64,000 nucleotides of DNA from Allobacillus salarius (GCF_007559425.1 NZ_VMHE01000004.1:62001-126000); one strand, 5' to 3'; positions 37,723-47,243 are shown, numbered from the stretch's first letter. Notes: generated by a model not told the origin, from the sequence alone. Translations and numbers: made by a program.

Positions 37723-39693
37723 TCATAAAGCTTCTTGAATAATTTTCTTATAATACAATACGGATAAGAGGCCAAACAATGAATAAAGAACCGCATATAA
37801 GCTCATGACAATGAGCATTGGTGTCCATACTTCTGTACCAAAGAAAAACCAACCAGACTGAACAGCGAAGTAACTATGAAGCAGTCCGACGAATAAAGGT
37901 ATTCCAAAGTTGAAAAATTGCTTGAGCTGAATCCCTTTTATTAAATCCCATTGTGTAAAGCCTAATTTTCTCAAAATCGTATAACTCGGTTTTTCATTTT
38001 CACTTTCATCCATTTGCTTGAAATATAATATACAACCGGATGTTACTAAAAATGTAAGACCTAGAAATCCGACGATAAACATGATTAAGCCCATATTCAT
38101 CTTTTGGTTTCTAGCCATGTTTTGTTGTGAATCATTTCCTGCCCATTGGTCTATTTCTTCGGTTAGAAAAAGCTCATTTGCTTTCTCGATGTCCCGCTCA
38201 CTAACGTCGACACCTCTGAAGGTTATAGCACCACCATCTTGTGATCGATGTTGCAATTCAGGGTCCAGATCCGCTTTTAATTGTTCGTATTTCGCTTCAT
38301 CTACAATAGCGATTGGCATTCCGCCACCATTTGTAAAGTAACTAGATACATAATACTCACGATTCAATCCTAGAAATTTCATTGAGAATTCTTCGCTTTT
38401 CGTTTTAAGCGTTGCTTCCCCTGAATTTTTAAATGACATAAATCGTTGGAGAAAGTCTGAATAACCGGATAGTAAAAAGTGGTTTTCATCCACATCAATT
38501 CCCTCTATTGATTCATCACTGACGATAGGTAATTGTAGTTCACTTGGATCCATTGTCACCGAAGCGTCCTCATTATAGTTAAAATCCATAATACCTGATG
38601 CATCTAATTCGACGTTGAATACTTCGATTTGATTTACCTGATAATCGATATTGTTTTCTTCTAAGATTGATGTGAATTGGTTATAGCTTTCTTCATTTAC
38701 TAGAGAGAAATCATTGATAACAAAATTCTCTGCTTGTTTCTCCGCTGAATAGTAAGAGATATAACTTAAACTTAGTAACCCGATTGCAAGTGCTGACACT
38801 GTCGTAATAATTGTCAGCAATAAAGCATTCGATTTCATTCTGAACATAATCGAGGATATTGATAGAACTTGATTAATTGATAAGTAACCTTTATGGCTTT
38901 TCCGTATCAATTGCAAAATAAAAGTGACGGAGCCTTTATAAAAAAGGTATGTCCCCAATATAACTGCCCCTAAAATAAATGCCATCGCATAGAACAGTTC
39001 ATTGACTGTACCAAAGTCTCCACTAAATAGCTGTTGGGAAACAACATAACCGGAAATGATGAAACCAATACCTAACAGACCAAGTAATACTTGAAAAATC
39101 GATAGTCTCTTCACCTTCATTTCCGTCGACTGTTGAATCGTAAATAAGGATAGAATACTTTCTTTTTTAATAAACAAATAATTGACGAACATAATGAGTA
39201 AGTAAATGACACTAAAGACGATCAGCGTCTGACTAAGCGCTTCCGTAGAAAAATGCAGCGTCGCAATATCGTTTACATCGGTCAATTTATAAACGATCAT
39301 AACCATTAATTTAGAAATTGAAAATCCAACACCAATTCCAATTGCTAGTGACACAAGATAAAGGATTAAGTTTTCTATCGTTAACAGTCGGAAAACCTTC
39401 CCCTTTGTCATCCCAATCAGTTGAAACAATGCAATCTCATTGCTCCGCCGTTTAATAAATAGGTTATTCGCATAAATTAAAAACACACTAACAATTAGGA
39501 TTAAAACGATTGTACCTGCTCTGACTGCTGCTTGCCCCTTGATCGTTCCAGTAGCTGGATCCATAGAAGCATCGTATTGAAGTGTTACAAATGCAAAATA
39601 GATGGATACGCTGAAAATTAAAGCAAATACGTACAAATAATAATTTTTTAGGTTATTCTTCAAGTTTCGATAAATCAATTGATTAACGTTCAT
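37723..39693 (-). CDS. BceB-type ABC transporter permease
   Basis: A 656-aa FtsX/MacB-like permease with about ten membrane helices and one large extracellular domain (about residues 310-520) between the seventh and eighth helix, the hallmark of BceB sensors/transporters of peptide antibiotics. Conserved features include the N-terminal [13 protein letters not shown] and [21 protein letters not shown]. It overlaps the ATPase gene by 11 bp. Such permeases both remove lipid II-cycle inhibitors such as bacitracin and pass the signal to the partner kinase. The specific peptide cannot be told from sequence. Confidence 0.9.
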   Translation of the reverse strand: MNVNQLIYRNLKNNLKNYYLYVFALIFSVSIYFAFVTLQYDASMDPATGTIKGQAAVRAGTIVLILIVSVFLIYANNLFIKRRSNEIALFQLIGMTKGKVFRLLTIENLILYLVSLAIGIGVGFSISKLMVMIVYKLTDVNDIATLHFSTEALSQTLIVFSVIYLLIMFVNYLFIKKESILSLFTIQQSTEMKVKRLSIFQVLLGLLGIGFIISGYVVSQQLFSGDFGTVNELFYAMAFILGAVILGTYLFYKGSVTFILQLIRKSHKGYLSINQVLSISSIMFRMKSNALLLTIITTVSALAIGLLSLSYISYYSAEKQAENFVINDFSLVNEESYNQFTSILEENNIDYQVNQIEVFNVELDASGIMDFNYNEDASVTMDPSELQLPIVSDESIEGIDVDENHFLLSGYSDFLQRFMSFKNSGEATLKTKSEEFSMKFLGLNREYYVSSYFTNGGGMPIAIVDEAKYEQLKADLDPELQHRSQDGGAITFRGVDVSERDIEKANELFLTEEIDQWAGNDSQQNMARNQKMNMGLIMFIVGFLGLTFLVTSGCILYFKQMDESENEKPSYTILRKLGFTQWDLIKGIQLKQFFNFGIPLFVGLLHSYFAVQSGWFFFGTEVWTPMLIVMSLYAVLYSLFGLLSVLYYKKIIQEAL

Positions 39694-40444
39694 GTTGCAC
39701 CCCGCCCAACACGCCTTGCGTTTTCACAATATCTTTGAAGAATAGTTGTTGGTCTTCATCTCCCTTGTTTAATTGAGAATACACTTCTCCATCCTTCAAC
39801 AAAACAACACGATCACTATAACTGGCCGCCACCGGATCGTGCGTAACCATTAAGATGGTTGCTTGGTGTTTCTCATTCATTTCAACCATTTTGTTCAATA
39901 AGTTTGAAGCGGCTTTTGAATCAAGTGCACCCGTTGGTTCATCCGCAAAAATGATACTCGGTTGATGAATGAACGCCCGTGCTGCAGATGTTCTCTGTTT
40001 TTGACCGCCGGAAATTTCACTTGGATACTTATTCCGTTGTTCATAGATCCCCAATTCCTTTGCAGCCAAGTCGAACCTTTCATTTGCCTGTTGTTTGGAT
40101 ACTTTTTGTATTGATAATGGAAGCAAAATATTTTCTTTGACGGTTAGTGTATTCAGTAAATTGTATTCCTGAAAAATAAAACCTAAATGATGCTTTCTAA
40201 ATTCAGCAAGCTCTTTCGATTTCATATTTGTAATGATGTGACCGTCTATCGTTATTGTTCCGTGACTCGCTTGATCAATTGATGACAATACATTTAATAA
40301 CGTCGTTTTACCTGATCCTGAAGGCCCCATAATTGTTACGAATTCCCCTTGATCAATGGTAAAATCGATTCCTTTTAATACTTCCGTACGGTTGAATTTG
40401 TTTCCGAAACTTTTATAAATTTTTTGAGCTTTCAATAAGTGCAT
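39683..40444 (-). CDS. BceA-type ABC transporter ATPase
   Basis: A 253-aa ATPase of the MacB/BceA class. Walker A GPSGSGKT is at residues 40-47. The signature reads [14 protein letters not shown] and Walker [14 protein letters not shown]. The ATG at 40444 follows GAGAGGGG; a longer frame to 40534 runs into the regulatory region. It pairs with the overlapping permease gene. A probable BceR-binding palindrome lies upstream. Confidence 0.92.
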   Translation of the reverse strand: MHLLKAQKIYKSFGNKFNRTEVLKGIDFTIDQGEFVTIMGPSGSGKTTLLNVLSSIDQASHGTITIDGHIITNMKSKELAEFRKHHLGFIFQEYNLLNTLTVKENILLPLSIQKVSKQQANERFDLAAKELGIYEQRNKYPSEISGGQKQRTSAARAFIHQPSIIFADEPTGALDSKAASNLLNKMVEMNEKHQATILMVTHDPVAASYSDRVVLLKDGEVYSQLNKGDEDQQLFFKDIVKTQGVLGGVQHER

Positions 40445-40475
40445 GATTGATTCCCCTCTCGTCATTTCTATCTTT

Positions 40476-40555
40476 ATTGTATCGTGACAATCATGTAGTC
40501 TCCTGTGTTTTAACGAACAAAACAGAAAAAGCATATGACATTTTTGTCACATGCT
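40476..40555 (-). promoter_or_regulatory. Putative BceR box and promoter of the transporter genes, overlapping a terminator-like hairpin
   Basis: TGACA-N4-TGTCA (40536-40549) fits the inverted repeat known for BceR-like regulators (TnACA-N4-TGTAA). It lies inside a larger stem AGCATGTGACA / TGTCATATGCT (40530-40555) followed by TTTTTC in minus orientation, which could end the bceRS transcript. A -10-like TACAAT is at 40476-40481 with no good -35, as expected for an activated promoter. Confidence 0.6.
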
Positions 40556-40585
40556 GTTTAGGTTAATCACGTGAATCGTTAATAA

Positions 40586-41590
40586 TTAGCGAGAATCCCA
40601 TAAATCGACTACTTCATTTTTCTTCGGAAAGATTAACGTAATCGTCGTACCAAACGTTGGTTTTGACTCTACCTCGAGTTTAATATGCAAAGATTCGGCG
40701 GCTTGTTTCGCCAAATACAGACCCATACCAGTTGCCCCGTGATCTTTCTGCACCGTCGAAGTGAATCCTTTTTCAAATATTCTCGGTATGTCTTTTGACA
40801 AAATCCCCTGGCCTTCATCTCGTATTGAAAGAATAACTTGGCCATTCTGTTGTTTACTTTGTATGTATATATCGGATTCTTCACTATACTTAACGGCATT
40901 AGATAACAATTGCCTGAGGATAAAGGAGAGCCATTTAACATCTGTCAAAACCGTTTCTTCTTGTAAGTCGATATCAAAACCAATGCTCTTGTAAATACAC
41001 CATGATTTCATTTTACGAATCTCTTCATTAATCAACGATTCAAGTAAAATTTCTTCCATGTACAGGTCGCTTTCAATAACAGCAATCCGTTTCTGGTGTA
41101 GCTGTTGATCAAGCAACATGTGGATGCGCAGCCATTCATAGTCTAAGTCTGATTTTAAAGTAGGGTTTTCAATGCGATCAATGATTAAATTCATTGCACT
41201 TAATGGTGTTTTTATTTCATGAATCCATGATAGCAGTTCGTCTTTTTCTTCTTCCAGTTGAATTCGGTTTTCTGTCTCCATTGATCTTAATTTGTCAAAC
41301 TGTTGGTTCAGTCGATGTGCAACCACTTTCTCAAAAGGCGTAAAAGGCTTTGGTATTTCCGATGTATCCAGTTCGGCTGATTGATTGTCCATAGATTTAT
41401 AAAATTTCGATTCTCGTAAATAACGAATGATCAGAAAAAAGACGAAGATGACTGAGGTCAAAAATACAAAATATGTGACAGAACTGAGTGGCCAATTCTG
41501 ATCCAAGTAAGCCATAAACAGAAGAAGCAATTCAAAAAGAACAAACACACTGATCCAACTTTTCCGTTCGTTTATGTATTTCAAAATCAT
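40586..41590 (-). CDS. BceS-type intramembrane-sensing histidine kinase
   Basis: A 334-aa kinase with two N-terminal membrane helices separated by only a few residues (VFVLFELLLLFMAYL and VTYFVFLTSVIFVFFLII), so no extracellular sensor. The phospho-accepting His124 is in SWIHEIKTPLSAMN. The catalytic domain shows LLSNAVKYS, DEGQGI, FEKGFTS and GATGMGLYLAKQ. Kinases of this type read the state of their BceAB transporter. The start overlaps the regulator stop (ATGA), so the two are translationally coupled. Confidence 0.93.
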   Translation of the reverse strand: MILKYINERKSWISVFVLFELLLLFMAYLDQNWPLSSVTYFVFLTSVIFVFFLIIRYLRESKFYKSMDNQSAELDTSEIPKPFTPFEKVVAHRLNQQFDKLRSMETENRIQLEEEKDELLSWIHEIKTPLSAMNLIIDRIENPTLKSDLDYEWLRIHMLLDQQLHQKRIAVIESDLYMEEILLESLINEEIRKMKSWCIYKSIGFDIDLQEETVLTDVKWLSFILRQLLSNAVKYSEESDIYIQSKQQNGQVILSIRDEGQGILSKDIPRIFEKGFTSTVQKDHGATGMGLYLAKQAAESLHIKLEVESKPTFGTTITLIFPKKNEVVDLWDSR

Positions 41591-42270
41591 TCTGTGCCTT
41601 CCTTCGCCAAATAGCCTTGTCCGACTTTCGTTTCAATATATTCACCGAGCCCAATCTCGTCTAACTTTTTGCGTAAGCGATTCACATTAACAGTTAACGT
41701 ATTGTCACTTATAAATCGTTCGTCATCCCACAAACGATGAATTAATTCTTCTCTTGTAACGATATTGTTTTTCTTTTCCAGTAGTTCTTTCAATATAAAA
41801 GCTTCGTTTTTTGTTAACTCGATGGACGCTTCATTCGTGGACACCATACTTTTCTCAAAATCAATCGTTGCACCAGCCCATGTTTTTATTTGAACTTGAT
41901 CATTATTATAATTGTAGACTCTACGAAGAATAGCTTGAATTTTGGCAATTAACACGTCAAAGTGAAATGGCTTTTGAATATAATCATCGGCACCTAGCTG
42001 CATGGACATGACCATGTCGGTCGGATGGTCACGTGATGATAAAAAGATGATAGGTACACTTGACGTTGACCGAATCATTCGGCACCAATGAAATCCGTCA
42101 AATTTCGGTAATTGAATGTCGATGATAATTAATTCCGGTTGAATGCTGCTGTATTCTTCCATCACATTTGAAAAGTCTTCAATCCCATACACTTCATAAG
42201 ACCATTGTAAAAGCCTTTCTTTTATTTCATTGAATAAGCTTCTATCGTCTTCGATTACTAATATTTTCAT
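41587..42270 (-). CDS. BceR-type response regulator (OmpR family)
   Basis: A 227-aa regulator with a receiver domain (acidic pocket EDD at 7-9, phospho-acceptor Asp51 in IIIDIQLPKFDG) and an OmpR winged helix at the C-terminus (TVNVNRLRKKLDEIGL, IETKVGQGYLA). The ATG at 42270 follows AGGTGA and gives MKILVIEDD; the longer frame to 42303 is not supported. It is the first gene of the bceRS pair, upstream of bceAB. Expected to activate the transporter genes when a peptide antibiotic is sensed. Confidence 0.93.
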   Translation of the reverse strand: MKILVIEDDRSLFNEIKERLLQWSYEVYGIEDFSNVMEEYSSIQPELIIIDIQLPKFDGFHWCRMIRSTSSVPIIFLSSRDHPTDMVMSMQLGADDYIQKPFHFDVLIAKIQAILRRVYNYNNDQVQIKTWAGATIDFEKSMVSTNEASIELTKNEAFILKELLEKKNNIVTREELIHRLWDDERFISDNTLTVNVNRLRKKLDEIGLGEYIETKVGQGYLAKEGTE

Positions 42271-42357
42271 CGTGTCACCTACAGTTTCTTGAACTACTTC
42301 CACCTAAATCGCTGTCGAGTTATTGAGGATGGAGTCTTCTGCCGTCTAATGATAAAG

Positions 42358-42400
42358 ATTAACTTTAGTTAATTATATCGACTGTTTTTTTATTCGACAA
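42358..42400 (-). promoter_or_regulatory. Promoter of bceRS with overlapping palindrome
   Basis: Minus-strand -35 TTGTCG (42395-42400), 17 bp, -10 TATAAT (42372-42377). A palindrome ATTAACT-N2-AGTTAAT (42358-42373) overlaps the end of the -10 and the start site. Confidence 0.6.
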
Positions 42401-42435
42401 GTGAATGTATGGGATTCAGTAGCCGAATATTTTTA

Positions 42436-42466
42436 AAACTCCTTACCACAGCTTGGTAAGGAGTTT
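42436..42466 (-). terminator. Terminator-like hairpin upstream of bceRS
   Basis: Thirteen-base perfect arms AAACTCCTTACCA / TGGTAAGGAGTTT with a 5-nt loop, followed on the minus strand by TTTTAAAAAT. It should end transcripts coming from the lipoprotein gene. Confidence 0.75.
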
Positions 42467-42479
42467 GATAACCATGCGA

Positions 42480-42590
42480 TCAGTTTAATTGTGCCTTTAA
42501 TTCTTCTTTAGATTTGATTTCAACACAGTTATTGATGAAAAGATAATTCATCAATCATTTCTTTTTTAAAGCTTCCTCATTAAAACAAGT
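42480..42590 (-). pseudogene. Possible gene remnant between terminator and lipoprotein gene
   Basis: One minus-strand frame reads FDFTCFNEEALKKK, a TGA, then LMNYLFINNCVEIKSKEE and a final KAQLN stop. The codon use and composition on both sides of the TGA look coding, which suggests the 3' end of a decayed gene. The piece is short and no family is recognised; it may be chance. Confidence 0.3.
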
Positions 42591-42601
42591 AAAGTCAAAA
42601 A

Positions 42602-42898
42602 TCAATCACTCATAAAAGCAATTGAAGAAACCGAATAATCTTCATTTAAGGTTGCACTAAATTTTTGTTCATCATTAATCGTTCCATCTACGAAGATGCT
42701 GCCCATTTCCCCTCTGTAGGGTTTCTTTAATTCTATTTGACTACCATCCTCATATTCTTGTAATAAGTATTCCCTAACAGAATCATGAATTTCATTTGTA
42801 TTTTCGTCACTGAATTCACCATTTTGATTCACTTGGCAACCTCCTAATAGTATAATGATAACTAAAATTGGAATAATACCTACTTTCAATTTTTTCAA
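42602..42898 (-). CDS. Small lipoprotein, candidate immunity protein
   Basis: A 98-aa protein with a lipoprotein signal peptide: basic MKKLK, a hydrophobic core ([11 protein letters not shown]) and lipobox LLGGC with Cys21. The mature part is a short acidic domain with alternating predicted helix and strands ([28 protein letters not shown]-like [12 protein letters not shown]), possibly cystatin-like. The TTG start is chosen because GGAGGTG lies 6 nt upstream; a longer ATG frame would overlap the divergent toxin gene. The position next to a lipase-type toxin suggests an outward-facing immunity lipoprotein; this is inference. Confidence 0.75.
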
Positions 42899-42936
42899 AA
42901 TATTCACCTCCAATAAGTTTGAAAAGGATGAGCTAT

Positions 42937-44319
42937 ATGAGTCTTTCATCGTCTTCTATATCAGATCATGAAGCTAGTGTTATTTCTGCGCAAACATACA
43001 GAGATAACATAGATTATGTAAAAATTAGAGTTGGAGACGGAATCACTTGGAATAAAATCGACGACATCATAGATGAAGACACAGGTTTACGAGGTTACGT
43101 ATTGCAAAATCCTGAAACCGAAGATATCGTCATTAGTTTTCGGGGAACCGAGACACCAAAAAGTGTTGAAGTCGAACAGAAGTATGTGGGCTCCCCATCT
43201 CAAGATGCCAGACTGGCTGGTGGTAGTGCAAAACTCAAGGATGGTAACATCGTATATGAAACCAAAACTGGTTACGATGAACTTGCAAAAGACATCAAGG
43301 AAGATATTAACGGTATTATCCTCGGTAACTCGAATTATACCAAAAAAGAATACGGGAAAACAAAGGTTAACGGTTCCCCTGCACAAAATGCAGCACTCGC
43401 CAGTGGTAGAGCAAAAATTAATGCTAATGACGGAACGATTAGTTATTTGAACAAAAACCAATTTACGGAAGCGGATGAGGTAGTCAATAAATATGTTGAG
43501 CAGCATGGCGCCGATCAAATTACATTTGTCGGTCATTCTTTAGGCGGAGGGTTGGCTGAGTTCTATGCCGTGAAATATGATTCACATGCCGTCACGTTCG
43601 CAGCAGCAGATGTATTTGATATTTTACCAAAAGAAGATCAAGAACGTGCAATGGCTGGCGAATATAAAGATAACATTATTTCTTATACGTATCCCGATGA
43701 CCTTGTCGGTACGTATTACGAACATTCCATCGGATCGCAATACTATATGGATGATCCGTCCCAAGGTGGCAAAGGGTTAGATTCCCATGGGATTGTTAAC
43801 TTCACAGATCAATCGCTGTATACAGAGGATGGATACTTTTTAGCGAGCGTTCTATATGACGAAATGATTCAAAGTCAGGTCACCCTATCCCCTCTAGCGT
43901 TAAAAAACCAAGGCGTTCATGATTTTCACATACAAATTCAATCCGAATTAATGAAAAGTTTTGCTAATGATGTAGAAAATAGTGTTGAAAAAATCGATTC
44001 TGCTCGTAAGCTATTAGCAATGTTTCTAGATAACTATGTATCGAATATGAATGAAGTCAAAAATCGATATATGGGTGTTACAGGAATCGGAAACTATGAT
44101 CAATTAAATGCCTCTCACGTCGAAGAAATATTTCGTGAGTTAACCGCTATTCATTCAAATGGTTCTCCGAAATTGGTTGATACCGAAAAAGTTGAAGATT
44201 TGATTGAGAAATTAGGTAATTCCTCGCAAGATACGGGTGAGATTGCTCATCACATGAAAAAAATGGGTGATAATTTTGAGGAATCCGATCGATTGCTGGC
44301 TCAATGGTTGCAATTTTAA
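42937..44319 (+). CDS. Lipase-domain protein with C-terminal helical domain, putative type VII (TslA-like) toxin
   Basis: A 460-aa protein. Residues about 1-300 form an alpha/beta-hydrolase lipase domain: oxyanion strand IVISFRGTE, nucleophile elbow GHSLGGG with Ser201, a likely Asp254 or Asp255 (YPDDLVG) and His284 (DSHGI). An internal imperfect duplication ([16 protein letters not shown] and [16 protein letters not shown]) is inserted before the elbow. Residues about 310-460 are helical and charged without enzymatic motifs, like an LXG-type secretion domain at the wrong end. There is no Sec signal. The ATG at 42937 follows AAAAGGATGAG. Architecture and neighbours resemble S. aureus TslA; an intracellular lipase is the alternative. 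Confidence 0.7.
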
Positions 44320-44354
44320 CGATTGATTAGTTTGGTGAAAGAGGTGATAATCCT

Positions 44355-44669
44355 ATGGATGAAGTCGTTGATTGGTGGAAAGAATATTTAGAAAAGAAAA
44401 GACAAAAAGAGATGATGAAAGAACAGATTCGTAGCGAGTTGGAATCTATGGTTAATGAGATGAAAGCACAATTGAACAACATTTATGACATCAAGCCAAT
44501 CTCTAGAAACCATCGTGAAATTATGGGGCAGATCGAACACCAATTTGATGGGAAAGCGAACCAGGCATTAGTGCGACGATTTGAAAAAAATTACGTTCAT
44601 CTGCTTGAAGCCAATTTAATGTACACTGACCTTTATGAAAGTATTCGGTTGAGAGGTTGGTTTTGGTAA
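44355..44669 (+). CDS. Small helical protein, putative toxin partner
   Basis: A 104-aa, almost wholly helical protein. It has a Trp pair near the start (DEVVDWWKEYLEKKRQ), a charged heptad-like helix (KEMMKEQIRSELESMVNEM), and a second helix ending RLRGWFW. It lies 35 bp downstream of the lipase gene with a good ribosome-binding site (GAGGTGATAA), so it is very likely co-transcribed. Small helical proteins accompany LXG and TslA toxins as targeting partners (Lap/TlaA); that role here is inference. No family recognised by sequence. Confidence 0.7.
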   Translation: MDEVVDWWKEYLEKKRQKEMMKEQIRSELESMVNEMKAQLNNIYDIKPISRNHREIMGQIEHQFDGKANQALVRRFEKNYVHLLEANLMYTDLYESIRLRGWFW

Positions 44670-44684
44670 GCTAAAGTACAAAGT

Positions 44685-44714
44685 GAGCTCCGTCTTTTTA
44701 AAAGGACGGAGCTC
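44685..44714. terminator. Bidirectional terminator after the toxin genes
   Basis: GAGCTCCGTC-N10-GACGGAGCTC with T-rich and A-rich inner flanks, between convergent genes. Confidence 0.85.
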
Positions 44715-44722
44715 AAGTTATT

Positions 44723-46294
44723 TTACTTATTCATTTCTTGCTTCCGTAATTCCACTCGTCTAATTTTTCCTGAAGTCGTTTTTGGTAAATCGTCAATAAA
44801 TTCGATTTCTCTTGGATATTTGTATGGCGCTGTTGAATTCTTCACATGATCTTGTAGTTCTTTAACCAATTCTTCAGAAGGTTCATTTCCACCCTTCAAC
44901 ACAACGAATGCTTTGACAATATTTCCGCGAACTTCATGTGGGCTGGCCACAACTGCGCATTCTTGAACAACTGGGTGCTTCACAAGAGCATCTTCAACTT
45001 CGAATGGTCCGATTGTATAACCAGAACTGATGATGATATCATCGCTTCTACCTTCGAACCAATAATAACCTTCTTCGTCCTTAGATGCTTGGTCACCTGT
45101 CACGTAATAATTTCCACGTCTTGACGCCGCTGTGCGTTCAGGATCCTTGTAATATTCACGGAAAAGAGCTGGCGTATCCAGTTTAACGGCGATATCCCCT
45201 ACTTCTCCTGCCTTTACCGGTTGCCCTAAATCATCAATAATATCAACATCATTTCCTGGTGTGGGCTTACCCATAGCACCCGGCTTAACTTCCATATCTT
45301 TCATGAATCCTAGCAGTAGAGTGTTTTCAGTTTGACCATATCCATCGCGTACGGTAATGTCAAAATACTTTTTAAAGGTGTTGATGACTTCAACGTTTAA
45401 TGGTTCGCCTGCAGATACAGCACTATGCAATGAAGACAGGTCATATTGGTCCAAGTTGTCTTCTTTAGCCATCAAACGATATTCTGTCGGTGTACAACAT
45501 AGCACATTGATTTTCTCATCTTGTAATAGTGTTAAATAAGTGTTTGGCTTGAACTTTCCATTATAAACAAAACCAGTTGCTCCTGAACCTAATACAGAGA
45601 GAAATGGACTCCAAACCCATTTTTGCCAACCTGGTCCTGCTGTAGCCCAAACTTTATCTCCCTCGTTAATGGACAACCAATTCGGAGCGGCCGTTTTTAA
45701 ATGAGCATAACCCCATCCATGTGTATGAACGACACCTTTTGGATTACCGGTTGTTCCTGATGTGTAAGGTAAAAATGCAATGTCATCTCTTTCCGTATTG
45801 GCCATTGTCAACTCATCCGATTCATCAGCCATTAATTCATCTAAATAGTTCCAACCTTCAACAGCTTGACCGACAGAGAACTTCACCAATTGATCGTATT
45901 CTTCCAATCCTTTATATTGATCAACATAAGGATAATAAGAAATGACACCCCTTGCTTCACTGTGACTCACACGATACTGTAAATCTTTCTCCTTCAACAT
46001 TTCCGAGCTTGGTATGATAATAATTCCCGTTTTCAATGCAGCAAGATATACTTCATACGCTTTAATTAAGCGTGGTATCATGACGAGGACTTTGTCTCCT
46101 CTACGAAGACCATTTTTCGTAAAAGCGTTTCCAATTTTATTTACATTTTTCATTAAATCATCATACGTACACTCTTCTCGGTTACCTTCCTCATCCAACC
46201 AAACGATTGCTTTTTTGCTAGAACCATCAGCATATTTTTCCATTTCAGATACAATGTTGTAAGTTGCAGGGGCAATTAAATCTGTTTTGTTCAT
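44723..46294 (-). CDS. Acyl-CoA ligase (AMP-forming), MbcS-like
   Basis: A 523-aa member of the ANL superfamily. The P-loop is PYTSGTTGNPKGVVHTHG. Other motifs are DGYGQTENTLLL, YVTGDQASKDEEGYYWFEGRSDDII and the C-terminal catalytic lysine in PKTTSGKIRRVELR. It is shorter than acetyl-CoA synthetase and resembles the medium/branched short-chain acyl-CoA synthetases (MbcS, YtcI of Bacillus). It likely activates a short or branched-chain fatty acid; the exact substrate is not fixed. Start ATG after AAAGGGAG. Monocistronic. Confidence 0.85.
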   Translation of the reverse strand: MNKTDLIAPATYNIVSEMEKYADGSSKKAIVWLDEEGNREECTYDDLMKNVNKIGNAFTKNGLRRGDKVLVMIPRLIKAYEVYLAALKTGIIIIPSSEMLKEKDLQYRVSHSEARGVISYYPYVDQYKGLEEYDQLVKFSVGQAVEGWNYLDELMADESDELTMANTERDDIAFLPYTSGTTGNPKGVVHTHGWGYAHLKTAAPNWLSINEGDKVWATAGPGWQKWVWSPFLSVLGSGATGFVYNGKFKPNTYLTLLQDEKINVLCCTPTEYRLMAKEDNLDQYDLSSLHSAVSAGEPLNVEVINTFKKYFDITVRDGYGQTENTLLLGFMKDMEVKPGAMGKPTPGNDVDIIDDLGQPVKAGEVGDIAVKLDTPALFREYYKDPERTAASRRGNYYVTGDQASKDEEGYYWFEGRSDDIIISSGYTIGPFEVEDALVKHPVVQECAVVASPHEVRGNIVKAFVVLKGGNEPSEELVKELQDHVKNSTAPYKYPREIEFIDDLPKTTSGKIRRVELRKQEMNK

Positions 46295-46437
46295 CTAGTT
46301 CCAACTCCCTTTCTAATTATGTTGTATTATTATATCAAAATTTGTGAATATTTTAAATTAAATAATTAAAAAGAATTTAAACTTATATATAATCATCCAT
46401 CGTTCGAGTTATAGGATTCATTATACTTAGATTTAAA

Positions 46438-46481
46438 AAACACCCTCAAACGAACGCTAAATGCGTCGTGTGAGGGTGTTT
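46438..46481 (-). terminator. Terminator after the nitroreductase gene
   Basis: AAACACCCTCA / TGAGGGTGTTT outer arms with an inner stem, followed by TTTTTT in minus orientation. Confidence 0.85.
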
Positions 46482-46496
46482 ATGACTTCAATTAAA

Positions 46497-47243
46497 TTAT
46501 GACTTGTTGAATCCTTTTCCTTGTACAAAGTCTTTCATATTCATACGAACTTGTTTGCTTAGCATGCTCGTCATTTGATCGGACCACCGATCCTGTCTTT
46601 CACCACTTGTTCTCGTTTCGTAATAACTGGATACAGTCTCGTCATATTCTTTCAATTGATTCGTATATACTTCAACATTTGAATTGTATTTCCCTTCATG
46701 ATACACATGGTGTAAAGGTAAACGTGGTTTTGGATTGGACAGGTCGGCTGGATAGCCAATAGTCATACCGAATAACGGGATGACATGAGAAGGCAAGCCC
46801 AAATAATCTGAAATGGACTCAATATTGTTACGAATTCCGCCTAAATAACAGATGCCAAGTCCCATCGACTCTGCCGCAATAGCAGCATTTTGCGCTGCAA
46901 GAGTCGTATCCGTAATACCGACAATGAATTTCTCCGTACTTTCTAAAGTGTCAGCAATCGATTCTCCTTTATTTTCAGCCAATAGCTCATGGCGATAAAA
47001 ATCAGCACAAAAAATAAGAACACGACTAGCATGTTCCACATGTGTGTTTTTAGAAAACTCAGCAATTTTTTTCTTTCCTTCATCGTCTTTGATTCCGATA
47101 ATCGAATATGCTTGAACAAAACTACTCGTGGAAGCACTTTGTGCAGCTTGAATAATTGTTTCAATTTGTTCATCAGAAACGGGTTCATCCGTATATTTAC
47201 GAATGGAACGGTGATTTAAGATTGTTTCAATTGTTGTATTCAT
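46497..47243 (-). CDS. nfrA: FMN-dependent NADPH nitro/flavin reductase, NfrA-like
   Basis: A 248-aa nitroreductase-fold flavoprotein. It opens with TILNHRSIRKYTDEPV, the FMN-phosphate-binding arginines, and has SASTSSFVQAYS, AQNAAIAAESMGLGICYLGGIRNN and GMTIGYPADLSNPKPRLP, all typical of oxygen-insensitive NADPH nitroreductases. Length equals B. subtilis NfrA1. It reduces FMN, nitro compounds or quinones and is stress-related in Bacillus. A Shine-Dalgarno GGAGGT precedes the ATG. Confidence 0.92.
   Translation of the reverse strand: MNTTIETILNHRSIRKYTDEPVSDEQIETIIQAAQSASTSSFVQAYSIIGIKDDEGKKKIAEFSKNTHVEHASRVLIFCADFYRHELLAENKGESIADTLESTEKFIVGITDTTLAAQNAAIAAESMGLGICYLGGIRNNIESISDYLGLPSHVIPLFGMTIGYPADLSNPKPRLPLHHVYHEGKYNSNVEVYTNQLKEYDETVSSYYETRTSGERQDRWSDQMTSMLSKQVRMNMKDFVQGKGFNKS

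Noticed and set aside
42602..42949. Longer version of the lipoprotein starting at an ATG at 42949
   Set aside because: It would add 17 residues before the signal peptide and overlap the divergent toxin start. The TTG at 42898 with GGAGGTG is better.
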